NCBI RefSeq assembly: GCF_039023475.1
Contig: NZ_JBCHVB010000002.1
Span: 248,001-312,000, forward strand
Reading direction: 5' to 3'
Length of the DNA stretch: 64,000 bases
Origin: Erwinia sp039023475
GTDB taxonomy: Bacteria; Pseudomonadota; Gammaproteobacteria; Enterobacterales; Enterobacteriaceae
Positions 27,206-36,030 of this stretch are shown here, piece after piece. Numbering within the stretch: position 1 is the first letter of the stretch; every line of letters begins with the position of its first letter. The notes under the pieces are model-generated. The model had not been told where the DNA came from. It saw only the letters and a program-made list of their open reading frames with translations, and did not search any database. Both the position numbers and the translations under genes were made by a program.

Positions 27206-27336
27206 AGATATTCGGCTCGATTCTCGTAGTGATAATTTCAGGCAATAGCTAGACGGCCTGGCGCAAGGCCCGGCAGAAAAATTCAGATATTCAGGAAGGG
27301 CGCTATGTTACTGGAAGGGCGCCCGTTCGTCACCTG

Positions 27337-29697
27337 TCAAAAAAGCCCCAGTTGGCCTGTTACCAGTGTAGCAAAGTCATCCTGCAGAAACGGGAGGATG
27401 CCGTCAGCCACCGGCTGAAGCTGGCGGGTCAGGTAATGCTCATAGTCCAGCGGCGTCTGGCGCGCCTCCAGCGGCTCCGGCCCGGAGGTGGCCATAACGT
27501 AGCGTATCCTGCCGCCGTTCTGGTACTGCAAGGGGCGGCCCAGCCTCTGATTCTGCTCATCCGCGATACGCGCTGCCCGCACGTGCGGCGGTACGTTGCG
27601 CTGATAATCATCCAGCGGACGACGCAGACGCTTACGGTAGATAAGCTGTTCATCCAGTTCGCCCTCCAGCAGCTGGCGGACGGTCTCCCGGATGTAATCC
27701 TGATAGGGCTCGCCTTTGAAAATTTTCAGATAAAGCGCCTGCTGAAACTGCTGGGCCAGCGGCGTCCAGTCGGTACGCACGGTCTCCAGCCCTTTAAACA
27801 CCATCCGCTCCGCGTCGCCTTCACGGATCAGCCCGGCGTAGCGCTTTTTACTGCCCTGTTCAGCCCCGCGAATGGTGGGCATCAGGAAACGGCTGAAGTG
27901 GGTTTCATACTCCAGCTCCAAAGCGCTCTCCAGCCCGTACGCCTCTTTCAGATGCGTCTGCCACCAGGCGTTGATAACCGCGACCAGATGCTGGCCGATA
28001 GCGGAAGCGCTGGCGTCATCGTGTGGCGTTTTCAGCCAGACAAAGGTGGAGTCGGTATCGCCATAAATAACCTCATAACCTTCGGCCTCAACCAGCGTCT
28101 TTGTCTGCTGCATAATTTCATGGCCGCGAAGGGTGATGGACGAGGCAAGACGGGGATCGAAAAAGCGGCAGGCGCTGGTGCCCAGCACGCCGTACAGCGC
28201 GTTCATAATGATTTTCAGCGCCTGCGAGAGCGGCTTGTTGCCCTGCTTTTTGGCCGCTTCGCGTCCCTGCCAGATCTGCCGGACAATCTCTGGCAGGCAG
28301 TGGTTAGTGCGGGAAAAGCGCGCGCCGCGAAAGCCGCTGACCGACTCGCTCTCATCCGGATGCGCCAGCCCTTCGGCCAGCCCCACGGGATCTATCAGAA
28401 AGGTGCGAATGATCGAGGGATAGAGGCTTTTATAGTCCAGCACCAGCACGGAGTCATAGAGCCCCGGCCGCGAGTCCATCACGTAGCCGCCGGGACTGGC
28501 CCCCGGCGCCACCTGCCCGATGCCGGGAGCGACAAAGCCAGCCCGGTGCATCCGCGGAAGATAAAGGTGGCTGAACGCCGCCACCGAGCCGCCATGACGA
28601 TCGACCGCCAGCCCGTTGACCGTGGCGCGCTCCAGCAGGAAAGGCATCAGCTCGGTATGCTGGAAAATCCGCGTGACCAGCTCACAATCCTTCAGGTTAT
28701 AGTGCGCCAGCGCCGGTTTGTTCTCCGCAAAGCGCTTATCGATCTCCTGCATTCTGTCCCAGGGATTATCGATCGCTTTGCCTTCGCCCAGCAGTTCGCG
28801 GGAGACCGTCTCAAGGCTGAAAGAGGAGAAGTTCCAGAAGGCTGACTTGAGCGCATCAATGCCGTCAACGATCAGGCGTCCGGTCGCCTGCGCGAAGAAA
28901 ACGCCCGGCTTGAAGCCGTGCTCGCGCCACTCCAGCGCCTCGTTATGCCGTCCCAGCCGCAGCGGAATACCGTAACGGTCGGCATGCTTTTGCAGCACCC
29001 GGAGATCAAACTGCACCACGTTCCAGCCAATCAGCACGTCCGGATCTTCTCTGGCAAACCACTCGTTGAGCTTTTCGAGAAGCAGAGGACGGCTAGAGAC
29101 ATATTCCAGATTGAAGGTGAGCGCGCTGGCATCGCCATTTTCCGGGCCGAGCATGTAGACATCGCGGCGGCCACAGCCTTCGAGTCCGATGCAGTAAAGC
29201 TCGCCGTGGCGGGTGGTTTCAATATCCAGCGAGACCCACTTTAGCGGCGGCCGGTAGTGAGGATGCGGCTTCAGGCGCGCATTGATCAGGCTGTGACCGG
29301 CAGGCTGACCGCTGAACCAGACGGGCGCGGTGATAAAGCGCTCCATCAGATAGCGTTCGGGCGGGCGGATATCCGCCTCAAAGACCATGACGCCATTTTC
29401 CCGCAGCAGCTTCTCCAGCTTTTGCAGCTGGCGATACTGGGTGCAGTAGAGGCCAAAGACGGGGCGCTGACGAAAATCCTTCAGGTTCAGCCCGGCCAGC
29501 CGGTAGTGCCGCTCCTGGCGGAGCAGCGATTCGGCCTGCGCGCGCTGCTCAAGCGGAATAAAAGCGACCGACTCCTGGGGGGCAAGCACCACCCGCTGCG
29601 GCCCTTCATCCGTCGCTAGCCACAGCACAACTTCCGTACCTGCGGGCGTATCCCGCCAGTGGCGGCTAAGCAGAAAACCTGCGCGTGCGTCGTTCAC
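27337..29697 (-). CDS. polB: DNA polymerase II
   Basis: Family B, SOS-induced DNA polymerase with proofreading, involved in replication restart and bypass. The 786-residue protein (E. coli 783) has exonuclease motifs (WVSLDIETTRHGELYCIGLE and IGWNVVQFDLRVLQKHADRYG) and polymerase motifs DYKSLYPSIIRTFLIDP (motif A), KIIMNALYGVLG (motif B) and the catalytic YGDTDSTFVWL (motif C). It begins at a GTG (29697), as in E. coli. A LexA-type box lies 37 bases upstream. E. coli has araBADC between polB and yabI; here they are adjacent and divergent. Confidence 0.98.
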   Translation of the reverse strand: MNDARAGFLLSRHWRDTPAGTEVVLWLATDEGPQRVVLAPQESVAFIPLEQRAQAESLLRQERHYRLAGLNLKDFRQRPVFGLYCTQYRQLQKLEKLLRENGVMVFEADIRPPERYLMERFITAPVWFSGQPAGHSLINARLKPHPHYRPPLKWVSLDIETTRHGELYCIGLEGCGRRDVYMLGPENGDASALTFNLEYVSSRPLLLEKLNEWFAREDPDVLIGWNVVQFDLRVLQKHADRYGIPLRLGRHNEALEWREHGFKPGVFFAQATGRLIVDGIDALKSAFWNFSSFSLETVSRELLGEGKAIDNPWDRMQEIDKRFAENKPALAHYNLKDCELVTRIFQHTELMPFLLERATVNGLAVDRHGGSVAAFSHLYLPRMHRAGFVAPGIGQVAPGASPGGYVMDSRPGLYDSVLVLDYKSLYPSIIRTFLIDPVGLAEGLAHPDESESVSGFRGARFSRTNHCLPEIVRQIWQGREAAKKQGNKPLSQALKIIMNALYGVLGTSACRFFDPRLASSITLRGHEIMQQTKTLVEAEGYEVIYGDTDSTFVWLKTPHDDASASAIGQHLVAVINAWWQTHLKEAYGLESALELEYETHFSRFLMPTIRGAEQGSKKRYAGLIREGDAERMVFKGLETVRTDWTPLAQQFQQALYLKIFKGEPYQDYIRETVRQLLEGELDEQLIYRKRLRRPLDDYQRNVPPHVRAARIADEQNQRLGRPLQYQNGGRIRYVMATSGPEPLEARQTPLDYEHYLTRQLQPVADGILPFLQDDFATLVTGQLGLF

Positions 29698-29733
29698 CTG
29701 AAACCCTTATCGGCTTAATAATGCCCAATCATA

Positions 29734-29753
29734 GCATGTTTATTTATACAGGG
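29734..29753 (-). promoter_or_regulatory. LexA (SOS) box of polB
   Basis: Read on the minus strand, CCCTGTATAAATAAACATGC has the CTG-N10-CAG layout of an SOS box with one mismatch (CAT), and the AT-rich centre TATAAATAAA. E. coli polB (dinA) is a known LexA target with a similar box, so the assignment is reasonable. Confidence 0.65.
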
Positions 29754-29810
29754 TTATTGACCGGGCGCGTCGGGCAGCCGCTTCGTCAGCATTCCCATAC
29801 AAAACAAGCC

Positions 29811-29839
29811 TTGACGGATTCGGGGAGGCTCAGGACAAT
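29811..29839 (+). promoter_or_regulatory. Predicted promoter of yabI
   Basis: TTGACG (29811-29816), 17 bases, then GACAAT (29834-29839), about 30 bases upstream of the chosen yabI start. Confidence 0.4.
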
Positions 29840-29870
29840 CCGACCTCCTGTAACGTGGAACGTGAGTGAT

Positions 29871-30638
29871 ATGGAAGCCTGGCTACAACATCTTATTACG
29901 CAATCACTTGCCTGGTCGCTACTGGCTGTTGGGCTGATTACCTTTTTAGAATCGCTGGCGCTGGTCGGGCTGCTGCTGCCTGGAACCGTACTGATGGCCT
30001 CTTTCGGTGCCCTGATCGGCAGCGGGCAGATTGGCCTCTATCCCGCCTGGGCCGTCGGCACCCTGGGCTGCCTGCTGGGCGACTGGGCTTCCTATCTGAT
30101 TGGCTGGCAGTTCAAAGGGCCGCTGCACCGGTGGTCGTTTATCAAAAAGCACAAAGGCCTGATGGATAAAACGGAACATGCGCTGCATCAGCACAGCATG
30201 TTTACCATCATCGTTGGCCGCTTTGTGGGGCCGACCCGTCCGCTGATCCCGCTGGTGGCGGGAATGCTTGAGTTGCCGGTAAGAAAATTTATCCCCCCGA
30301 ATATCACAGGCTGCATACTCTGGCCGCCGCTTTACCTGCTGCCGGGGATCCTGGCCGGGGTGGCGATCGACGTGCCGGAAGGGACCAACAGCGGCGCATT
30401 CAAGTGGCTGCTGCTGGGGGTTACGCTGCTGCTCTGGCTCGGCTTCTGGTTAGGCTGGCGCTGGCTGCGGGCAAAAAAACAGTCCGACTGGGCGACGCCG
30501 CTGCTGCCCTCCTCGCGTCTGCGCTGGCTCGCCCCGCTGGCGATGCTGCTGGCCGTTGCCTGCTTTACGGCTATCCAGTTTCATCCCATGATGCCCATTT
30601 TCCGCCAGCTGCTGTGGCAGGTTTTTATCGGCGGCTGA
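29871..30638 (+). CDS. yabI: DedA-family inner-membrane protein YabI
   Basis: A 255-residue multi-spanning DedA/SNARE-associated-family protein. DedA members are implicated in undecaprenyl phosphate or phospholipid flipping and proton-dependent membrane homeostasis. The signature region is FLESLALVGLLLPGTVLMASFGALIGSG, then GRFVGPTRPLIPLVAGMLELP with the conserved arginines, and NITGCILWPPLYLLPGILAG. I choose the ATG at 29871 because it gives the E. coli-like start MEAWLQHLITQS; the open frame extends further upstream without conservation. It is convergent with thiQ. Confidence 0.93.
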   Translation: MEAWLQHLITQSLAWSLLAVGLITFLESLALVGLLLPGTVLMASFGALIGSGQIGLYPAWAVGTLGCLLGDWASYLIGWQFKGPLHRWSFIKKHKGLMDKTEHALHQHSMFTIIVGRFVGPTRPLIPLVAGMLELPVRKFIPPNITGCILWPPLYLLPGILAGVAIDVPEGTNSGAFKWLLLGVTLLLWLGFWLGWRWLRAKKQSDWATPLLPSSRLRWLAPLAMLLAVACFTAIQFHPMMPIFRQLLWQVFIGG

Positions 30639-30681
30639 TCCCGCTGGCTGGCCTGGCAAAGTTTATGCCGGGCCCTGCCGC

Positions 30682-31383
30682 TTATCGCTGGCCTATCCCA
30701 AGCAGTTCCGCCTCCGGTACTTCGCCATTGAATAACGCTGCTGTACTGCCATCCCAGAACACGCTTCCCTCCACTATCAGGATGCTGCGCGGCGTTATAC
30801 GCGCGGCGTCTTCAACGCTGTGCGACACCATCAACAGGGTAATAGCGCGTTCTGCACAGACTTCATCAACCAGCTGCAGCATCTCTTTTCTCAGCGCCGG
30901 ATCCAGCGCTGAAAACGGCTCATCCAGCAGCAGAACCGGCTGCTGACGGACCAGGCAGCGGGCCAGCGCCACGCGCTGGCGCTGGCCGCCGGAAAGCTGG
31001 CCGGGAAGGCGCTGCAGATAGGTTTCCATCCCGACGCGCTTCGCAATGTCCTGCAGCTGCTGCTTTTGCGCATGATTCAGTTTCAGGCCGGGGTGAAGCC
31101 CCAGGCCGATATTCTGCGCCACGGTGAGGTGGGGAAAAAGATTATTCTCCTGAAAGAGCATCGAGACCGGACGCTGAGCCGGTGGCGTATGGCTGTGCGG
31201 CTGGTGATTAATGTGCAGGCTGCCTCCTTCAACCGGAAGGAAACCGGCAATCAGGCTGAGCAGGGTGCTTTTGCCCGCGCCGCTGGGGCCAAGAATGGCC
31301 ACCCGCTCTCCCGGCTGCATGCTGAACGAAAACCGCATCGGCAGAGTATGATAAAGATAAGTCAGATCAGTCAGCGTCAGCAT
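30682..31383 (-). CDS. thiQ: Thiamine ABC transporter ATP-binding protein
   Basis: ATPase of the ThiBPQ importer for thiamine and thiamine phosphates, 233 residues. Walker A (LGPSGAGKSTLLSLIAG), Q-loop (MLFQENNLFPHLTV), ABC signature (LSGGQRQRVALARCL), Walker B (LLLDEPFSALDPAL) and the switch His (VSHSVEDA) are all visible. The start at 31383 gives MLTLTDLTYLYHTLPMRF, matching E. coli ThiQ, and overlaps thiP by 17 bases as part of the riboswitch-controlled operon. Confidence 0.96.
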   Translation of the reverse strand: MLTLTDLTYLYHTLPMRFSFSMQPGERVAILGPSGAGKSTLLSLIAGFLPVEGGSLHINHQPHSHTPPAQRPVSMLFQENNLFPHLTVAQNIGLGLHPGLKLNHAQKQQLQDIAKRVGMETYLQRLPGQLSGGQRQRVALARCLVRQQPVLLLDEPFSALDPALRKEMLQLVDEVCAERAITLLMVSHSVEDAARITPRSILIVEGSVFWDGSTAALFNGEVPEAELLGIGQR

Positions 31384-32977
31384 GGCGTCCCGGCAGTTTT
31401 TCAATCAGGGTGAACAGCAGAAAGCACAGCAGCAGGAGCAGCAGCGCGGTAACCGCACCGTCGCTGCTGCGGTATGACCCTATTTGCTGATAAAGGTAGA
31501 ACGGCAGCGTGCGGAAATCCTCGTTGCCGAAGAGCGCAACCACGCCAAAATCGCCGATTGATAACACGCTGGCAAAGGCCAGCGCCTGGGCGATCGGGCG
31601 CTTCAGCGCTTTCAGCTCAATCAGCCTGAGCCGCTGCCAGCCCCGGATATCCAGCGACAGGCAGAGGCGGTTATAGCGTTCAGCGATATCGCGCAGCGGA
31701 TTTTCCAGCACCTTCATGGCATAGGGGATCGCCATCAGCGCATTAGTGAAGATGACAATGCCGTCAGCCTGCTGCGGCAGACCAACGGTTTCGTTGAGCA
31801 GCATAAAGAAGCCCGTCGCCAGCACAATGCCCGGCATGGCAAGGATAAGCATTCCGCTCAGCTCCAGCAGCTGGCCCTGCAAAGCCCGCTGGCGCAGGCG
31901 AAGCTCGCGGCTGCTCCAGAGCAGCATCATGGTCAGCAGCACGCTCAGCAGGCCGGCACCAAGCGCAATGCGCAGCGAGGTGAGGGTAGCCTGCCAGAGC
32001 GCCGGTTCCTGCAGGACCGCGATCATCCCGCCATTGACGCCATCCACCATGACCGCCAGCAGCGGCGGCAGCAGCAGCAGCAGGGCCAGCGTAATCAGCA
32101 GGACGTCCGTAATCCTCGCCGTCAGGCTCTCTTCCGGGTTACGCCAGCCGCCAATACTGGCGACGCCGGAAGGAATAGCTTTGCTGAGCCGCTGGCTGAG
32201 CATGACCAGACCGAGGCAGCAGACCATCTGGACCATCGCCAGCAGGGCGGCCCGGCCGGGATCGTAGTCGAAGCTCAGCGCCTGGAAAATGGCGAGTTCA
32301 ATGGTGGTCGCCTGCGGGCCGCCGCCGAGTGACAGCACGGTAGCGAAGCTGGCGAAGCAGAGCATAAAAATGAGCGCGCCAGCAGGCAGGATCTGCCGCC
32401 GGAGCCAGGGCCACTCCACTATCCGGAAATGATCCCAGCCGCGCAGGCCGAGCTGAGCGGCAAGCTGACGCTGTTCGCCGGGGATCTGCTCAAGCGTCTG
32501 CAGCAGTAAGCGCGCCGCCAGAGGAAGATTGAAGAAAACGTGCGCCAGCAGAATGCCCTGCAGGCCATAAGGCGAGAAAGTGTAGTCAATCCCCAGCAGT
32601 GCGCTGAGCTGAGCCAGCCAGCCGGTACGTCCGTAGACGCTGAGGATGCCAAACACCGCCACCAGCACCGGCAGCACCAGCGTCATCGCACAGAGGCGAA
32701 GCAGCGTTTCCCGGCCCGGGAACCGGCGGCGGTAGAGCGCCCGCGCCAGCGGAATGGCCGGAAGAACGGAGAGCGCGGCGGAAAGGAACGCCTGCCAGAA
32801 AGAGAAGCGCAGTACGTGCCACAGGTAGTCATCCTGCCAGAGATCGCGCCAGGCGATGGCGGGGGCGTTTCGCCACAGCGCGGTAAAGGCCAGCAGCGCC
32901 ACGGCGACCAGCAGCGTCGCCGCCAGCGCGCCGGGCAGCAGCCAGCCTGCGATCAGCGGCTGACGGCGCGTTGCCAT
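31367..32977 (-). CDS. thiP: Thiamine ABC transporter permease
   Basis: Inner-membrane permease of 536 residues, equal to E. coli ThiP, with two fused BPD-type permease halves of about six helices each. EAA-loop-like segments are visible (GEQRQLAAQLGLRGWDHFRIVEWP near residue 175, and RYNRLCLSLDIRGWQRLRLIELK near 455). The start at 32977 (MATRRQPLIAGW) matches E. coli; it overlaps thiB by 25 bases. Confidence 0.96.
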   Translation of the reverse strand: MATRRQPLIAGWLLPGALAATLLVAVALLAFTALWRNAPAIAWRDLWQDDYLWHVLRFSFWQAFLSAALSVLPAIPLARALYRRRFPGRETLLRLCAMTLVLPVLVAVFGILSVYGRTGWLAQLSALLGIDYTFSPYGLQGILLAHVFFNLPLAARLLLQTLEQIPGEQRQLAAQLGLRGWDHFRIVEWPWLRRQILPAGALIFMLCFASFATVLSLGGGPQATTIELAIFQALSFDYDPGRAALLAMVQMVCCLGLVMLSQRLSKAIPSGVASIGGWRNPEESLTARITDVLLITLALLLLLPPLLAVMVDGVNGGMIAVLQEPALWQATLTSLRIALGAGLLSVLLTMMLLWSSRELRLRQRALQGQLLELSGMLILAMPGIVLATGFFMLLNETVGLPQQADGIVIFTNALMAIPYAMKVLENPLRDIAERYNRLCLSLDIRGWQRLRLIELKALKRPIAQALAFASVLSIGDFGVVALFGNEDFRTLPFYLYQQIGSYRSSDGAVTALLLLLLCFLLFTLIEKLPGRHADAD

Positions 32978-33939
32978 GCGGCTATCCACTGGCTGCGCTT
33001 ATCGGCCACTTCCTCAGGGGTGAACTGTAGCGTGGTGGCAGGAAGGGGCAGCTTATCAAAACCTGCCGGTAAATCCGATTTGATCGCCGGATACATCCAG
33101 TTGCCGGTGGGAATGGTTTTCTGAAAGCCGTTATCCAGCATAAAGGTCAAAAACTGTTGCGCCAGCGCAGGCTGCCCGCTTGATTTCAGCATGCCGGCCA
33201 CTTCCACCTGAAGGTAGTGACCTTCACTGAAGTTTGCGGCGGCGTACTGCGTTTTTTTCTCTTCAATCAGGTGATAGGCGGGGGAGGTGGTGTAGCTCAG
33301 CACCATATCGCCTTCTCCTTTCAGGAACAGGCCATAGGCTTCGCTCCACCCTTTGGTGACGGTAACGGTTTTCTTCGCCAGCTTCTGCCAGGCCGCAGGC
33401 GCATCATCGCCGTAGACTTTCTGCATCCACAGCAGCAGCCCCAGCCCAGGCGTGCTGGTGCGGGGATCTTCATAGATCACCCTCAGCGGCTGCTCGCTCT
33501 CTACCAGTTCTTTCAGGCTCTGCGGCGGGTTTTTGAGTTTGGTTTTATCGTAGACGAAGGCAAACCAGCCGTAGTCAAAAGGCACAAAGGTCTGGTTGTG
33601 CCAGCCGCCAGGGACGGTGGTCTGGCTGGTATCCACCTTAGCTGGTGCAAACAGGCCGGTTTTTTCCGCGGCTACCAGCAGGTTGTTATCCAGCCCAAGC
33701 ACCACATCCGCTTTGCTGTTTTTTCCTTCCATACGCAGCCGGTTCAGCAGCGAAACACCATCTTCCAGCGACACATATTTGAGTTCACAGTGGCAATCGG
33801 CTTCAAACGCTTTTTTAACCGCCGGGCCTGGGCCCCAGTCTGCGGAGAAAGAGTCATAGGTGTAGACCACCAGCGTTGGTTTGGCGGCAAAGACGGGAAG
33901 AGCGGTAAGCATCAGCAGGGGAAGAAGTTTCTTTAACAC
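32953..33939 (-). CDS. thiB: Thiamine-binding periplasmic protein
   Basis: Solute-binding protein of the thiamine importer (also called TbpA), 328 residues with a Sec signal (MLKKLLPLLMLTALPVFA). Conserved segments include VYTYDSFSADWGPGPAVKKAF, DVVLGLDNNLL, DYGWFAFVYDKTKLKNPP and EDPRTSTPGLGLLLWMQKVYG. The start codon is GTG at 33939. The gene lies about 60 bases downstream of a TPP riboswitch, so all three thiamine uptake genes should be switched off by intracellular TPP. Confidence 0.97.
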   Translation of the reverse strand: MLKKLLPLLMLTALPVFAAKPTLVVYTYDSFSADWGPGPAVKKAFEADCHCELKYVSLEDGVSLLNRLRMEGKNSKADVVLGLDNNLLVAAEKTGLFAPAKVDTSQTTVPGGWHNQTFVPFDYGWFAFVYDKTKLKNPPQSLKELVESEQPLRVIYEDPRTSTPGLGLLLWMQKVYGDDAPAAWQKLAKKTVTVTKGWSEAYGLFLKGEGDMVLSYTTSPAYHLIEEKKTQYAAANFSEGHYLQVEVAGMLKSSGQPALAQQFLTFMLDNGFQKTIPTGNWMYPAIKSDLPAGFDKLPLPATTLQFTPEEVADKRSQWIAAWQRAVSR

Positions 33940-33995
33940 TTTGCGTTCCTTAAGTTAAGCGAGGCCGCAAAGGATCTGAGCAGGTAACAGCGTCT

Positions 33996-34085
33996 CAAAT
34001 CCCTACGCCGGCATTATCCGGATCAGGTTCGACGGGTCTGTCTCAGCGTGCAGGCTTAAAGCACCTGCGCGCACCCCGTTGAGAA
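33996..34085 (-). promoter_or_regulatory. TPP riboswitch (THI element)
   Basis: Read on the minus strand the region contains the conserved pieces in order: GGGGTGC, CTGAGA, ACCCGTCGAACCTGATC, GGATAATGCC and GCGTAGGGA. These are the invariant core of the thiamine pyrophosphate riboswitch, placed directly upstream of thiB. Confidence 0.95.
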
Positions 34086-34123
34086 GGCGCTATTCTAATG
34101 ATTTCCGGGCGGTAGCGAAAGCG

Positions 34124-35785
34124 TCATGATTCAGGCGGTGCGAACCAGGCGGACTTGAAATCGAACCAGCCGAGGGTGTTCATCCTGACGCCGCGCATAC
34201 TGCGCTCGCCTTCAAGGAGTAGCCAGTGATGGAATAACGGGTGCAGGCTCCAGGTATTGACGAGCTGGCGGCTCCAGTCGGCCAGCGAAAGCTTCTGTTC
34301 GCGCCAGCGTTGGGCATCCCGCTGCCAGTCAATCGGCACGCAGTGATGCAGCAGCGGGATCTCATACAGCAGGGAAAAGAGCGAGAACTCCAGCGGCAGG
34401 GTGAAGTTGGCGCTGCCGAGCCAGATATCGCTTTCCGCGTCGCCCCGGTGCCAGGTGGCATAGTCGACCTGGCGCGTTACCAGGCTGACACCGTGTGCCG
34501 CCAGCAGCGGCGCCAGCGCGTTAGCGATCGCTTGATGTTCAATATGGTCGTTGTACCAGGTCAGCGTAATTGAGGTCAGTTCAGGAGGCTTTTCCGTCAC
34601 CGCCATATCGCGCCGGTGATGCCAGCGGGGCAGCAGGCCGTAGGCGGGGAACCAGTAGCGCTGATAGCCGATGCCGGAATGGTTCAGCAGCGCGACAGGA
34701 TTGAAGATCATGCTGATCCAGCGCCGCACCTGCTCGTTCTGCCCCAGCGGCGAACGCTGATCGAACAGCAAAAAGTAACAGCCTTCTTCGAGGCGGCTCT
34801 CTTCCGATTTTTCGTCCACGCTGGCACCTTCCAGCTTTACGCCCGAATAGACCAGCTCATCGCTGATTTCCGGCAACACCCAGATATTCACTTCATCAAT
34901 CAGCGCCCGGTAGCCGAAGTAATCATCAAAGGCGGCGATACGCAGCTGCGTTTGCTGGTTACGCACCACGGCGTACGGGCCGGTGCCGATCGGCTGACGG
35001 GCAAAGTCGGGCAGGGTGTGCCATTCGTCGGGCAGGATCATAGTACTGATGCTGCCCAGCAGCCAGGGTAGCCAGCTATCCGGCTGATGCAGGTAAATAT
35101 CCAGCGTCCACGGGGTTGGCGAGTCGATGCGATCAAAATGTGAAAAAAGCGGCTGTGATTTCAGTCGGTTGAGCGAACCAATCACATCCGCCATCTCCAG
35201 CTCCCGGCCGTGGTGGAAATGAATGGCGGGCCGGAGATAAAAACGCCAGTGCAGGGGCGATACCTGCTGCCAGTGGTGGGCGATATCGGGCTCGATTTCC
35301 CCGTTTTCCTCATTTATATGCGTCAGACCGCTGAAAATCTGCCGGGCAAGGTGGGTTTCCGATCGCCTGAGCGGGGTGCCGGGCAGTAAATTGAGCAGCG
35401 ACCGGTAATAGAGCACGCGAAGAATATGCTTGCCCTGCCGGAAGCTGCGGCCCAGGTGAGAGACCAGCATCTGCCGTACGGTATGCTTATCCCCGACAAG
35501 CTGCACCAGCTGATCGATGCGATCCTGCTCCAGCAGCTCCTCCGCCCGCTGCTGCTGAAGCGCCAGCCCGGTATAAAGGAAGCGCAGCGCCGAGCGCTTC
35601 CCCCGTCCCGCCTCTGCCTGCCACTCCAGCCAGCCTTCCGCCTGCATGGCGTTAAGCAGGTTACGCATATGGCGGCGGGAACAGCTGAGCTGAACGGCCA
35701 GCTCGCCAAGCGTGGTTTCCTTTGACTGACCGTTGCAGCTCTGCCAGAGGCGGATAAACTGCTGCTGTAAGCGGGAAGAGGACAT
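34124..35785 (-). CDS. sgrR: Transcriptional regulator SgrR
   Basis: Activator of the glucose-phosphate stress RNA SgrS, 553 residues (E. coli 551). The N-terminal winged helix (TLGELAVQLSCSRRHMRNLLNAMQAEGWLEW) is followed by a solute-binding domain of the SBP_bac_5 type (from about residue 160: GLTHINEENGEIEPDIAHHWQ), thought to sense a sugar phosphate. It is divergent from the SgrS RNA and setA, exactly as in E. coli. Confidence 0.95.
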   Translation of the reverse strand: MSSSRLQQQFIRLWQSCNGQSKETTLGELAVQLSCSRRHMRNLLNAMQAEGWLEWQAEAGRGKRSALRFLYTGLALQQQRAEELLEQDRIDQLVQLVGDKHTVRQMLVSHLGRSFRQGKHILRVLYYRSLLNLLPGTPLRRSETHLARQIFSGLTHINEENGEIEPDIAHHWQQVSPLHWRFYLRPAIHFHHGRELEMADVIGSLNRLKSQPLFSHFDRIDSPTPWTLDIYLHQPDSWLPWLLGSISTMILPDEWHTLPDFARQPIGTGPYAVVRNQQTQLRIAAFDDYFGYRALIDEVNIWVLPEISDELVYSGVKLEGASVDEKSEESRLEEGCYFLLFDQRSPLGQNEQVRRWISMIFNPVALLNHSGIGYQRYWFPAYGLLPRWHHRRDMAVTEKPPELTSITLTWYNDHIEHQAIANALAPLLAAHGVSLVTRQVDYATWHRGDAESDIWLGSANFTLPLEFSLFSLLYEIPLLHHCVPIDWQRDAQRWREQKLSLADWSRQLVNTWSLHPLFHHWLLLEGERSMRGVRMNTLGWFDFKSAWFAPPES

Positions 35786-35851
35786 AAAAGGGGAACCTTT
35801 TGTAAAAAGCGGTCTGTTTTTCCTGCCTTATATTAGGGCGATAATGGCTCC

Positions 35852-35957
35852 GATGAAAGAGCGGGAGGCATTCTCTGAATGGCGCTCTGGCATTATTTGA
35901 ATCTGAGTATGGTGCATCTTCACCAGCCAGCGGGCATTATGTTCGCTGGCTTTTTTC
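35852..35957 (+). ncRNA. sgrS: SgrS small RNA, short form without sgrT
   Basis: Hfq-dependent RNA that in E. coli silences ptsG during glucose-phosphate stress. The predicted 5' end GATGAAAGAGC resembles E. coli SgrS, 7 bases after a -10 GATAAT (35840-35845). The ptsG-pairing segment CTGAGTATGG (35903-35912) is followed by the GGTG/CACC small hairpin and the terminator stem AGCCAGCG/CGCTGGCT with a U tail (35925-35957). Total is about 106 nt against 227 in E. coli: the 5' part that encodes the SgrT peptide is replaced by a compact hairpin. It is transcribed away from sgrR toward setA. Confidence 0.85.
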
Positions 35958-36030
35958 GTCAGGCTTTTTTTCTTCTATGCTTCCTGTTTGTCGTCCGCGC
36001 CGGGCGGCTTTTGCCATTGAAGGACCAGGT

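Noticed and set aside
27290..27325. Direct repeat GGAAGGGCGC (27293 and 27311 region) after polB as a mobile-element scar.
   Set aside because: Ten bases, two copies, no flanking inverted repeats; the segment also forms a GGGCGC/GCGCCC hairpin and is more simply a polB 3' structure.
35853..35900. A 15-codon ORF (MKEREAFSEWRSGII) inside the short SgrS, possibly a replacement for SgrT.
   Set aside because: It would begin at the second transcribed base with no ribosome site, shows no similarity to SgrT, and its sequence is explained by the hairpin that fills this part of the RNA.
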